Below are positions 37,300-45,783 of a stretch of 64,000 nucleotides of DNA, piece by piece. Origin of the DNA: Mesorhizobium sp. LMG 17147 (GTDB lineage Bacteria; Pseudomonadota; Alphaproteobacteria; Rhizobiales; Rhizobiaceae); contig NZ_JANCTC010000007.1 in the NCBI RefSeq assembly GCF_024297145.1, positions 62,001 through 126,000 of the forward strand. Reading direction: 5' to 3'. Within the stretch, counting starts at the first letter, position 1. The number at the start of each line of letters is the position of its first letter. The notes beneath the pieces are model-generated. The model was not told the DNA's origin and made no database searches. It saw nothing but the letters and a program-made list of their open reading frames with translations. A program made the translations under genes and the position numbers.

Positions 37300-38943
37300 A
37301 TGAGAAGATATCTGATATCCACCGTGGCGGCATCGGCGCTTGCGCTGGCGCTTGGCATGACGAGCGTACGCGCCGAAGACATTGTCGATCCGAATGCCAA
37401 GCAGGGCGGCGCGATCACCATCACCTACAAGGACGACGTCGCCACGCTCGATCCGGCCATCGGCTATGACTGGCAGAACTGGTCGATGATCAAGAGCCTG
37501 TTCGACGGGCTGATGGACTACGAGCCGGGCACCACCAACCTGCGGCCCGACCTTGCCGAGAGCTACGAGATTGCGCCTGATGGCAAGACCTTCACCTTCA
37601 AGCTGCGCCATGGAGTGAAATTCCACAACGGCCGCGAGATGACCGCCGACGACGTGAAATATTCGCTCGACCGGGTCACCAATCCAAAGACACAGAGCCC
37701 GGGTGCCGGCTTCTTCGGCTCGATCAAAGGCTATGACGATGTCGCTGCGGGCAAGGCGGAAAGCCTGGCCGGCATAACCGTCGTCGATCCCTACACGATC
37801 AAGTTCGAGCTGACCCGGCCCGACGCCACCTTCCTGCATGTCATGGCGATCAACTTCTCGCACGTCGTGCCGAAGGAAGAGGTCGAAAAATACGGCGCGG
37901 ATTTCGGCAAGCATCCGGTCGGAACCGGCGCCTTCAAGCTCGCCGAATGGACGCTCGGCCAGCGCGTGGTCTTCGAGCGCAACCCGGATTACTGGCATAA
38001 GGGTCTGCCGCATCTCGACAAGATCACCTTTGAGATCGGCCAGGAGCCGATCGTGGCGCTGCTGCGGCTGCAGAAAGGCGAGATCGACGTTCCCGGCGAC
38101 GGCATTCCCCCGGCGAAATTCCAGGAGGTGATGGCCGATCCCGAGCAGAAGGCCCGTGTCGTCGAGGGCGGCCAGTTGCACACCGGCTATATCACCATGA
38201 ATACCACCATGGCGCCCTTCGACAATGTGAAGGTACGGCAGGCGGTCAACATGGCGATCAACAAGGACCGCATCGTCCAACTGATCAACAACCGTGCGGT
38301 GCCGGCCAATCAGCCGTTGCCGCCGTCGATGCCTGGCTACGACAAGGAATTCAAGGGCTATCCCTATGACGTGAGCAAGGCCAAGGCTTTGCTTGCCGAG
38401 GCCGGGCATCCCGACGGATTTGACACGCAGCTGTTTGCCATGAACACCGATCCCAACCCGCGCATCGCGCAGGCCATTCAGCAGGATCTGGCGGCGGTCG
38501 GCATCAAGGCCAGTATCCAGTCGCTCGCGCAGGCCAACGTGATCGCTGCCGGCGGCGACAAGGCCGGTGCGCCGATGATCTGGTCCGGCGGCATGGCCTG
38601 GATCGCCGACTTCCCCGATCCGTCGAACTTCTACGGACCGATCCTCGGCTGCGCTGGTGCCGTCCCGGGCGGCTGGAACTGGTCGTGGTATTGCAACAAG
38701 GAGCTCGACGCCAAAGCGGCCGAAGCCGACTCAATCGTCGACCCGGCCAAGGCTGGCGAGCGCGCCAAGATGTGGAGCGAGATCTACGGCAAGATCATGG
38801 AAGACGCGCCCTGGGCACCGGTGTTCAACGAGCAGCGTTTCACCATGAAATCAGCCCGCATGGGTGGCGCCGACAACCTCTATGTCGACCCGGTCCACAT
38901 CCCGATCAACTACGACAATGTGTATGTGACCGATGTGCAATAA
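37300..38943 (+). CDS. Extracellular solute-binding protein, family 5 (peptide/amide type)
   Basis: A 547-residue periplasmic binding protein with a signal peptide (about residues 1-26, ending near VRAED). Family 5 features include DVATLDPAIGYDWQNW, YEIAPDGKTFTFKLRHGVKFHNG and the HPVGTGAFKLAEW segment. It should deliver an oligopeptide or amide-type ligand to the adjacent permeases. The start is ATG 37300, 8 bases behind AAAGGGA; the ATG at 37264 would give an unusually long N-terminus. The stop overlaps the amidase start. Confidence 0.93.
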   Translation: MRRYLISTVAASALALALGMTSVRAEDIVDPNAKQGGAITITYKDDVATLDPAIGYDWQNWSMIKSLFDGLMDYEPGTTNLRPDLAESYEIAPDGKTFTFKLRHGVKFHNGREMTADDVKYSLDRVTNPKTQSPGAGFFGSIKGYDDVAAGKAESLAGITVVDPYTIKFELTRPDATFLHVMAINFSHVVPKEEVEKYGADFGKHPVGTGAFKLAEWTLGQRVVFERNPDYWHKGLPHLDKITFEIGQEPIVALLRLQKGEIDVPGDGIPPAKFQEVMADPEQKARVVEGGQLHTGYITMNTTMAPFDNVKVRQAVNMAINKDRIVQLINNRAVPANQPLPPSMPGYDKEFKGYPYDVSKAKALLAEAGHPDGFDTQLFAMNTDPNPRIAQAIQQDLAAVGIKASIQSLAQANVIAAGGDKAGAPMIWSGGMAWIADFPDPSNFYGPILGCAGAVPGGWNWSWYCNKELDAKAAEADSIVDPAKAGERAKMWSEIYGKIMEDAPWAPVFNEQRFTMKSARMGGADNLYVDPVHIPINYDNVYVTDVQ

Positions 38944-39877
38944 CTGCGACTACACCATCCACGGGCGCCACCATCATTTCGGCTGGGACAATTCCTTTGT
39001 CCCGGCCGAACGAGTGGCGCCAGGGTCGACGATCGAGTTCCAGTGCCTGGACTCGTCCGGCGGGCAGCTGACGATGGAGAGCACCGTCGACGACGTTGCT
39101 GTGCTCGATTTTGCCAAGGTGAACCCGGTCACTGGGCCGATCTATGTCGACGGGGCGGAGCCGGGCGATGCCCTGAAAATCACCATCGAGGCGTTCAAGC
39201 CGTCCGGCTTCGGGTGGACGGCAAATATCCCGGGATTCGGTCTGTTGGCGGATGACTTCACTCAACCGGCACTGAATATCTGGAAGTACGACGCCGCCTC
39301 GCTCGAGCCGGCGCTGTTCGGCAGGAGCGGCCGGGTGCCGCTCAAGCCCTTCGCCGGCACCATCGGCAATGCCCCGGCTGAGCCGGGTCTGCATTCGGTG
39401 GTCCCGCCGCGGCGCGTGGGCGGCAATCTGGACATACGCGATCTCGCTGCCGGCACGGTGCTCTACCTGCCCGTAGAGGTCGCGGGAGCGTTGTTCTCGG
39501 TCGGCGACACGCACGCCGCGCAAGGCGACGGCGAGGTCTGCGGCACGGCAATCGAGAGCCCCATGAATGCCGTGCTGACGCTCGATCTGGTCAAGGATGC
39601 CCGGCTGCGGACGCCGCGTTTCACAACGCCCGGTCCGGTGTCGCGGCATCTCGACGCCAAGGGCTATGAGGTGACAACCGGTATCGGGCCGGATCTGATG
39701 GACGGCGCCAGGAGCGCCGTCTCCCAGATGATCGACCTGCTCTCCGGCCGCTACGGCATGGATCCGATAGACGCCTATATGCTCGTCTCGGTTTGCGGTG
39801 ACCTGCGCATCAGCGAGATCGTCGACATGCCCAACTGGGTGGCTTCGTTCTACTTCCCCCGCTGCGTCTTTGAATGA
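38933..39877 (+). CDS. Acetamidase/formamidase family protein (FmdA_AmdA)
   Basis: A 314-residue cytoplasmic amidohydrolase of the FmdA/AmdA family, which release ammonia from formamide, acetamide or related short amides. Family features are HHFGWDNSFVPAERV near the N-terminus, SVGDTHAAQGDGEVCGTAIE in the middle (metal-site region with His and Asp) and the DAYMLVSVCGDLRISEIVDMP C-terminus split over a helix. It overlaps the binding-protein stop and the ATPase start, so it is part of the importer operon. Together with AmiC/AmiR-like genes it indicates uptake and hydrolysis of an amide. Confidence 0.92.
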   Translation: MCNNCDYTIHGRHHHFGWDNSFVPAERVAPGSTIEFQCLDSSGGQLTMESTVDDVAVLDFAKVNPVTGPIYVDGAEPGDALKITIEAFKPSGFGWTANIPGFGLLADDFTQPALNIWKYDAASLEPALFGRSGRVPLKPFAGTIGNAPAEPGLHSVVPPRRVGGNLDIRDLAAGTVLYLPVEVAGALFSVGDTHAAQGDGEVCGTAIESPMNAVLTLDLVKDARLRTPRFTTPGPVSRHLDAKGYEVTTGIGPDLMDGARSAVSQMIDLLSGRYGMDPIDAYMLVSVCGDLRISEIVDMPNWVASFYFPRCVFE

Positions 39878-41670
39878 ACGTGGAGGACATCAAACGATCC
39901 GGGCAGGCCGCCTCGGAGAGTGGCTCCATTAGGCCGGTACTCAGCGTCTCAGGTCTGAGCGTCGCCGTGCGTGGCGAGGAGGGCGAGCGCGACGTCGTTT
40001 CCGACCTGACATTCGGCCTGATGCGCGGCGAAACGCTTTGCATTGCCGGCGAGTCCGGTTCCGGCAAGTCGATGACGGCGCTGGCCATCATGGGCTTGCT
40101 GCCGCAGCCGGCGGCACGCATCAGATCAGGCTCCATACGGCTCGGCGATCAGGATCTCGCGGCCCTCAGCGAGAGCGAAATGCGCCGCATCCGCGGCAAC
40201 CGTATTGCAATGATCTTTCAGGAACCGATGACATCGCTCAATCCGGTTCTGTCCATCGGCCGTCAGCTCACGGAGGCGATCGAGGCACACCCCTCGCTGC
40301 CGCGCTCCGACTCGCGGCTGAGGGCGCTCGAGGCGCTGAAGGCAGTCCGAATTCCGGATGCCGAACGGCGGCTCGAGCACTATCCGCACGAACTCTCAGG
40401 CGGCATGCGTCAGCGCGTGATGATTGCCATGGCTCTGGCCCTGAACCCGGATGTGCTGATCGCCGATGAGCCGACGACCGCCCTCGACGTCACTGTTCAG
40501 GGCGAGGTGCTGGAGCTGCTGCGCGACCTGCAGCGCGAGCACGGCACCAGTGTTATCCTGATCACGCACGACATGGGCGTCGTCGCCGAGATGGCGGACC
40601 GCGTCATTGTCATGCGCGACGGCCGGATGGTCGAGCAGGGCAGGGCGGCTGACATCTTCAATCGCCCGCAGGCCGACTATACGCGCGAGCTTCTGGCCGC
40701 CGTGCCGCGTATCGGCGGCGGACGGATGGCCGAAGACCGACAAGATGCCGCCAACATGCCGGCCGAGCTTGTACATGTCGGCGATCTTCACGTCCGCTTC
40801 GACCTGCGTGGCGGCTTCTTCGGCCGCGTCGACCGCAGGGTGCACGCGGTCGAAGGCGTCAGTTTCTCGATCGCGCCGCACGAAACCCTGTCGCTGGTCG
40901 GCGAATCGGGCTGCGGCAAGTCGACGACGGCCAAGGCGATCGCCGGGCTGGTGCCCTACATCGGCAGCATTTCAATCGGCGGCCAGGACTTGTCGGCACT
41001 CAGCCGAAAGGAGCGCAAGGCTGTCCGCCGCAATGTGCAGATGATCTTTCAGGATCCCTTCGCGTCCCTCGACCCGCGCATGCGAGTAGGCGATCTCGTC
41101 GCCGAGCCTCTGCTGATCCACGGCCTTGGCGACAGAGAGCAACGGCGTGCCCAGATCGCCGCCCTGTTCGAATGCGTGGGCCTCTCCGCTGACCAGATGG
41201 AGCGCTATCCCCACGAATTCTCCGGCGGGCAGCGCCAGCGAATCTGTATTGCAAGGGCGCTGGCGCTGCGACCAAAGCTGATCATTGCCGACGAGAGCGT
41301 CTCTGCTCTCGACGTGTCGGTGCAAGCGCGCGTGTTAAGATTGCTGAAGGAACTGCAGCGCGAATTTGGCGTCGCCTATCTCTTCATCTCGCACGACATG
41401 GCGGTGGTAGAAAACATCTCCGATCGTGTGGCGGTAATGTATCTGGGGCAGATCGTCGAGATGGGCACCCGCGACCAGATCTTCTCCAACCCGTGCCATC
41501 CTTACACAAAGCGGCTGATCGAAGCCGTTCCGGTTCCCGATCCAGGCCGCCGGCGCGCCCGGTTCGCCCGCTTGGACAGCGAAATTCCAAGCGCTGTGCG
41601 GCGCATCGGTGACGAGCCCCGGAAGCTCAAGCTTGAAGATGTTGGCGACGGCCACCTCGTCGCCACTTGA
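39874..41670 (+). CDS. Fused peptide-type ABC transporter ATPase (DppD-DppF)
   Basis: A 598-residue protein with two complete ABC domains in tandem. The first (about 20-275) has Walker A GESGSGKS, signature LSGGMRQR and Walker B VLIADEPTTALDV. The second (about 300-560) has GESGCGKS, FSGGQRQR and LIIADESVSALDV. Each is followed by the oligopeptide-transporter C-terminal extension (for example NPCHPYTKRLIEAVPVPDP). It replaces the separate DppD and DppF subunits and energises the importer encoded upstream. The start overlaps the amidase stop. Confidence 0.95.
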   Translation: MNVEDIKRSGQAASESGSIRPVLSVSGLSVAVRGEEGERDVVSDLTFGLMRGETLCIAGESGSGKSMTALAIMGLLPQPAARIRSGSIRLGDQDLAALSESEMRRIRGNRIAMIFQEPMTSLNPVLSIGRQLTEAIEAHPSLPRSDSRLRALEALKAVRIPDAERRLEHYPHELSGGMRQRVMIAMALALNPDVLIADEPTTALDVTVQGEVLELLRDLQREHGTSVILITHDMGVVAEMADRVIVMRDGRMVEQGRAADIFNRPQADYTRELLAAVPRIGGGRMAEDRQDAANMPAELVHVGDLHVRFDLRGGFFGRVDRRVHAVEGVSFSIAPHETLSLVGESGCGKSTTAKAIAGLVPYIGSISIGGQDLSALSRKERKAVRRNVQMIFQDPFASLDPRMRVGDLVAEPLLIHGLGDREQRRAQIAALFECVGLSADQMERYPHEFSGGQRQRICIARALALRPKLIIADESVSALDVSVQARVLRLLKELQREFGVAYLFISHDMAVVENISDRVAVMYLGQIVEMGTRDQIFSNPCHPYTKRLIEAVPVPDPGRRRARFARLDSEIPSAVRRIGDEPRKLKLEDVGDGHLVAT

Positions 41671-41758
41671 GCGAGCTTAGGCTACCTCGTCCAGCCAATC
41701 CGCAGAGGCTCGGGACAGCAGCCTATGTGATGCTCAGACGCGGGAAATGATCGGCGAT

Positions 41759-41798
41759 GGCGCTGCCGCGGCAGCGCCAGTCGGCGATGCCGATCGCC
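41759..41798. repeat. 20-bp perfect palindrome plus adjacent hairpin after the amide operon
   Basis: Bases 41759-41778 form a perfect 20-bp palindrome (GGCGCTGCCGCGGCAGCGCC). Directly after it, GGCGAT-GCCG-ATCGCC (41783-41798) forms a 6-bp hairpin. TCGGCGATG occurs on both sides of the palindrome. There is no T run, so this may be a factor-dependent or transcript-protecting structure between the amide operon and the DapA-family gene. Confidence 0.45.
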
Positions 41799-41814
41799 AG
41801 TTTACATCTGACAT

Positions 41815-41828
41815 GTTAGTATGCTAAC
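41815..41828. promoter_or_regulatory. Candidate GntR operator (GTTAG-TATG-CTAAC)
   Basis: A 5-bp perfect inverted repeat separated by 4 bases lies 33 bases before the DapA-family start in an AT-rich stretch. Palindromes of this size are typical operators of FadR-subfamily GntR proteins, and such a regulator is encoded two genes downstream at 42786. The pairing of protein and site is inference. Confidence 0.45.
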
Positions 41829-41861
41829 GCTACGTGCACATTGATTTCAACGGAGTTCGTA

Positions 41862-42746
41862 TTGGCTTCCCGCTTTGGTCTTTCGGTTGCCCTAACCACA
41901 CCCTTCGACCCGTCGGGGCAGATAGCGCTCGCGCCGATGATCGCCCATGCCCGAGCCTGCCTTGGCGCCGGCTGCAGCAGTGTGACGCTGTTCGGCACCA
42001 CCGGCGAAGGAGCCTCGGTCGGCACCGACGAGCGGCGGATCGTGATCGAGGCCATGCTGGCGGCCGGTATTCCGGCACATCAGCTCGTTACCGGCGTGCT
42101 GGTCGATGCAGCCGAAGATGCCGCCGATCAGGCCCGGCACGCTTTGCAGCGCGGCGTTCGCAACATTCTGCTGGCTCCGCCGAGCTACTTCAAGAATGTT
42201 GGCGAGGACGGGCTGTTCGGATGGTTTTCCGCCGTCTTCGCCGCACTCGGTCCGCTGGCGCGCGACGTGCTCCTCTATAACATCCCCTCAGTCACCATGG
42301 TGCCACTCCCGCTTGGGCTGATCGGCCGGCTGCGCACCGCTTTTCCCGCCGCGGTGGCCGGGGTGAAGGATTCCGGCGGGGACTGGAGTTACAGTGAGGC
42401 GCTGCTTGAAGCGCACGGCGATCTGGTGATCCTCATCGGCGACGAACGGCATCTGGCGAGAAGCGTGCGCCGCGGCGGACAGGGTGCGATTTCCGGCATG
42501 GCTAATTTTGTTACCGGCGAAATCCGCGCAATGGTCGAAGAGGGCCGCGACGACTCACGCGTCGAGGACTTCGTGCTCGAATTGCTCAAATACCCGGTCA
42601 CGCCGGCGGTGAAGGTCATGGTCGCGCGCAAGATCGGCGACGAGCGCTGGCTGGCGGTTCGCCCGCCCCTGGAGGCGATCGGCCCGCAAGGACAGCGGCA
42701 GCTTGCTGCTGCATACGACAGGCTGTTTGCGACAGAGGCGGCCTGA
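41862..42746 (+). CDS. DapA/NAL-superfamily lyase or aldolase
   Basis: A 294-residue TIM-barrel class I aldolase/lyase of the dihydrodipicolinate synthase family. Features: GTTGEGASVGTDER (substrate carboxylate loop), LLYNIPSVTMVPL (Tyr of the catalytic triad) and the Schiff-base Lys in AVAGVKDSGGDW. Given the sugar-acid setting (FCD-GntR next door, CUT1 importer, KduI and GH105 downstream), a 2-keto-3-deoxy sugar acid substrate is more likely than lysine biosynthesis. No ATG fits; I start at TTG 41862, 7 bases behind GGAG, rather than TTG 41841. Confidence 0.88.
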   Translation: MASRFGLSVALTTPFDPSGQIALAPMIAHARACLGAGCSSVTLFGTTGEGASVGTDERRIVIEAMLAAGIPAHQLVTGVLVDAAEDAADQARHALQRGVRNILLAPPSYFKNVGEDGLFGWFSAVFAALGPLARDVLLYNIPSVTMVPLPLGLIGRLRTAFPAAVAGVKDSGGDWSYSEALLEAHGDLVILIGDERHLARSVRRGGQGAISGMANFVTGEIRAMVEEGRDDSRVEDFVLELLKYPVTPAVKVMVARKIGDERWLAVRPPLEAIGPQGQRQLAAAYDRLFATEAA

Positions 42747-42773
42747 CCGACAAGGCCGGGCTGACCGACAAGG
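42743..42773. repeat. Two short direct repeats between the DapA-family gene and gntR
   Basis: CTGACCGACAAGG occurs at 42743-42755 and again at 42761-42773, 18 bases apart. The first copy contains the stop of the DapA-family gene. It may be a small local duplication. Confidence 0.5.
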
Positions 42774-42785
42774 AAGCGAGCTGAA

Positions 42786-43445
42786 GTGGAAGACGGCAGC
42801 GAACCGATCACTCTCCGGGAGAAAGCCTATGCCAGCTTCACGCGGCATTTGCTGGCCCGTGATCTGCGGCCGGGGCAGTTCGTGTCACAGCGCGAACTGG
42901 TCGCTTTCACCGGACTGCCGCTGGGCGCCATTCGCGAGATCGTCCCGCGTCTCGAGGCTGAGGGACTGCTGACCACCATCCCGCAGCGCGGCATGCAGAT
43001 CGCGCATATCGACATCAATTTGATCCGCGAGGCGTTTCAGTTTCGGTTGTTCATGGAACGCGAGGCAGTGGCGCTATTCACGACCAGCGCTTCTGATGCC
43101 GAACTTGCCCGCATGCGGCGCGAACATGAGGAGATGCTGGCTCAAGCTCTGGGACAGGCGCCGACGCCGGAAATGGAGGCCAAGGCCCAGAACATCGACT
43201 GGGCAATGCACGACACCTTCATCAATGCGCTCGGCAACGAGATTATCGCCAAGGCCTACTTGGTCAACTCGGTGAAAATCCGGCTGATCCACCAGGAGCG
43301 TTTCCGCATCGACGGACGTGTGGTGCCGGTGATGCGCGAACATTTGGCGGTCATCGAAGCCATGGAGAGCCGCAATCCGCAAAAGGCGGTTGAAGCGATC
43401 AGTCTGCATATCGACAATGCGCGCCGGCTGGCGCTCCAGATCTGA
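42786..43445 (+). CDS. GntR-family regulator, FadR/FCD subfamily
   Basis: A 219-residue transcription factor. The N-terminal winged helix-turn-helix (about 10-75) includes FVSQRELVAFTGLPLGAIRE and the wing LLTTIPQRGM. The C-terminal all-helical FCD ligand domain (about 85-215) has HDTFINALGN and EHLAVIEAMESRNPQKAVEA, with His residues positioned to bind a metal in this family. It probably responds to a sugar acid and controls the adjacent DapA-family gene and/or the CUT1 importer. The start is GTG 42786. A stable hairpin follows its stop. Confidence 0.92.
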   Translation: MEDGSEPITLREKAYASFTRHLLARDLRPGQFVSQRELVAFTGLPLGAIREIVPRLEAEGLLTTIPQRGMQIAHIDINLIREAFQFRLFMEREAVALFTTSASDAELARMRREHEEMLAQALGQAPTPEMEAKAQNIDWAMHDTFINALGNEIIAKAYLVNSVKIRLIHQERFRIDGRVVPVMREHLAVIEAMESRNPQKAVEAISLHIDNARRLALQI

Positions 43446-43457
43446 GGAAATATAGCC

Positions 43458-43477
43458 GCGCCGCGGGTTCGCGGCGC
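43458..43477 (+). terminator. GC-rich hairpin between gntR and the binding-protein gene
   Basis: GCGCCGCG and CGCGGCGC form a perfect 8-bp stem with a GGTT loop, 12 bases after the gntR stop and 30 bases before the next ATG. It lacks a T run. It may limit read-through or protect the abundant binding-protein transcript from decay. Confidence 0.4.
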
Positions 43478-43507
43478 ATCCACAACGACAGCAACCGGGA
43501 GGAAGAA

Positions 43508-44845
43508 ATGTCGTCCAATCTGTTCAACCCAACCAGGAGGCAACTCCTTGCCGGAACCGCAGCGCTAACCGCTGCCGGCCTTGTGGGGCTTCGCCCCGGC
43601 TTTGCCGCAGGCGTCGACTGGAAACGCTTTGCCGGGACGACGCTTGACGTCAATCTGGTGAAAAGCCCGCGCAGCGACACCATCCTGAAATATCTTGCCG
43701 AGTTCGAGGAACTGACCGGCATCAAGGTCAATGCCGAGGCAACGCCCGAGCAGCAGCAGCGCCAGAAGACGGTGATCGAGTTGAGCTCGGGCAAGCCGAG
43801 CTTCGATGTCGTGCATCTGAGCTACCACGTGCAGAAGCGCCAGTTCGAGAAGGGCGGCTGGCTGGCCGACATCGCCGGCTATCTCGCCGACCCGTCGCTC
43901 ACCGATCCGGCGCTGGTCGAAAGCGACTTCGCCGAAGCCGGCATGCTGTTTGCCAAGGACGGCCAGGGTGTGCTGCGCTCGCTACCTTTCTCGGTGGACT
44001 ACTGGATACTCTACTGGAACAAGGAGCTGTTCGAGGCCAAGGGCCTCAAATACCCCGAGACCTTCGAGCAACTGGTGGCCGCCGCCGAAGCGCTAACCGA
44101 CCCCTCGACCAATACATACGGCTTCGTCGCCCGCGGGCTCAAGAACGCAAACACGCCGGTGTGGACGTCGCTGATGCTCGGCTACGACATGACGCCGCTC
44201 GATGACAAGGGCAAGCTGCGCACCGAGGCTCCCGAGGCGGTCGAGGCTGCCGCGCTCTATCAAAGATTGATGACCAAGTCCGCCCCTCCGGGCGTCACGG
44301 GGTTCAATTGGGCCGAAGCACAGTCTGCCTTCCTGCAGGGCAAGATCGGCATGTGGTTCGACGGTGTGGGTTTTGCCCCGCCGATGGAAAACCCGGAAAA
44401 GTCGCGGGTAGTCGGTAAGGTCGGTTATGGCGTCATGCCCAAGGGTCCCAAGGCGCATGCTTCGGGCACCTTCGGCGACGGGATTGGCGTTACCGCTGCC
44501 AGCGAGAAGAAGGAGGCTGCCTATCTGTTCTGCCAGTGGGCGGTATCGCCAGCCATGGGCGCGCGGCTGTTGCAGGCCGGCGCCGGCGTTCCGTTCCGCA
44601 AATCCGTGCTGGAGGATCCCAAGGTGCGCGAAGGCGTAACCATGCCGGCAAGCTGGCTCGATGCCGTGGTCGGCTCGGGCAATATCAGCCGGCTGGCGCT
44701 GCCGGTCATCATCCCCGTCACCGAATTCCGCGACATCTATGGCGTGGCGCTGACCAACATGATTGCCGGCGCCGATCCCGCCGCGGAGCTGAAGAAGGCC
44801 ACCGAGCAGTTCCAGCCGGTTCTCGAGAGGAGCGAGCAGGGCTGA
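43508..44845 (+). CDS. Sugar ABC transporter binding protein (family 1), Tat signal
   Basis: A 445-residue periplasmic binding protein of the CUT1 class. The N-terminus TRRQLLAGTAALTAAGL has a twin-arginine pattern, and export may be by the Tat pathway. Family 1 features include FEELTGIKVNAEATPEQQQ, SVDYWILYWNKELFEAKGL and GKIGMWFDGVGF. Ligand is unknown; sugars, polyols and oligosaccharides are typical. ATG 43508 follows GGGAGGAAG. Its stop overlaps the first permease gene, and two permeases and an ATPase follow to complete one importer. Confidence 0.93.
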   Translation: MSSNLFNPTRRQLLAGTAALTAAGLVGLRPGFAAGVDWKRFAGTTLDVNLVKSPRSDTILKYLAEFEELTGIKVNAEATPEQQQRQKTVIELSSGKPSFDVVHLSYHVQKRQFEKGGWLADIAGYLADPSLTDPALVESDFAEAGMLFAKDGQGVLRSLPFSVDYWILYWNKELFEAKGLKYPETFEQLVAAAEALTDPSTNTYGFVARGLKNANTPVWTSLMLGYDMTPLDDKGKLRTEAPEAVEAAALYQRLMTKSAPPGVTGFNWAEAQSAFLQGKIGMWFDGVGFAPPMENPEKSRVVGKVGYGVMPKGPKAHASGTFGDGIGVTAASEKKEAAYLFCQWAVSPAMGARLLQAGAGVPFRKSVLEDPKVREGVTMPASWLDAVVGSGNISRLALPVIIPVTEFRDIYGVALTNMIAGADPAAELKKATEQFQPVLERSEQG

Positions 44846-45783
44846 TGTCGGCCACCACCCCAGAACAGACCGGGGTGACGATGCCGGTTATCGACGGGAG
44901 CCAGACCATCCGGCTGGCTCCCAACTACTGGCCTTTCGTTGTCCCCGCACTCGTCGTCGTCGGCGCCGTCATCGTCTTCCCCTGGGCTTTCACCCTGTGG
45001 ATGAGCGTCAACCGCTGGACGCTCGGCCAATCGCGGAGCTTTGCCGGGATGGAAAACTATCTCCGCCTGGCCAGCGACCCACGTTTCTGGGAATCCCTTG
45101 TTCATACGTTGACCTACACCTTCCTCTCGGTTGCAGCGCCGATGCTGCTGGGCACTCTGGCCGCCCTGATTTTCGACGCCAGGTTTCCGCTGCGCGGCTT
45201 GCTGCGCGGCGTCTTCGTCATGCCGATGATGGCGACACCCGTTGCCGTGGCACTGGTTTGGACAATGATGTTCCATCCTCAGCTTGGCGTGCTCAACTAC
45301 CTGCTGTCGCTGGTCGGCATCCCGGCTCAGGAATGGATATTCAACGCCAACACGGTCATCCCGTCGCTGGTTGCGGTCGAGACCTGGCAGTGGACGCCGC
45401 TGGTCATGCTGATCGTGCTTGGCGGGCTGGCCTCGGTGCCGCGCGAGCCCTTCGAAAGCGCCGAGATCGACGGCGCCAACGCCTGGCAGCAATTCCGCTA
45501 TCTCACTCTGCCGATGATCGCGCCGTTCCTGATGATTGCCGTCATCATCCGCACCATCGATGCTTTGAAGAGCTTCGACATCATCTACGCGATGACCCAG
45601 GGCGGGCCGGGCACGGCGTCGGAAACCATCAACATCTATCTCTACAACACCGCCTTCTCCTACTACGATATCGGCTACGGTTCGGCCATGGCCGTGGTGT
45701 TCTTCGTCGTCATCGTGGCCCTGTCTTTTGTCCTGCTGCTGCTGCGCCAACGCTCGCAGTGGATCGATACGGAGGGCAAATAG
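44845..45783 (+). CDS. CUT1 sugar ABC transporter permease (MalF/UgpA type)
   Basis: A 312-residue membrane protein with six predicted helices (after a 35-residue cytoplasmic tail) and the EAA loop ESAEIDGANAWQQFRYLTLP. The true start is the ATG at 44845, which overlaps the binding-protein TGA; the frame upstream of it is a shadow. The second permease starts immediately after its stop. It belongs to the first of two CUT1 importers in this region. Confidence 0.95.
   Translation: MSATTPEQTGVTMPVIDGSQTIRLAPNYWPFVVPALVVVGAVIVFPWAFTLWMSVNRWTLGQSRSFAGMENYLRLASDPRFWESLVHTLTYTFLSVAAPMLLGTLAALIFDARFPLRGLLRGVFVMPMMATPVAVALVWTMMFHPQLGVLNYLLSLVGIPAQEWIFNANTVIPSLVAVETWQWTPLVMLIVLGGLASVPREPFESAEIDGANAWQQFRYLTLPMIAPFLMIAVIIRTIDALKSFDIIYAMTQGGPGTASETINIYLYNTAFSYYDIGYGSAMAVVFFVVIVALSFVLLLLRQRSQWIDTEGK

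Noticed and set aside
42743..42773. Short direct repeats as an attachment site
   Set aside because: Two 13-base copies only 18 bases apart with no integrase nearby are more likely a local slippage duplication.
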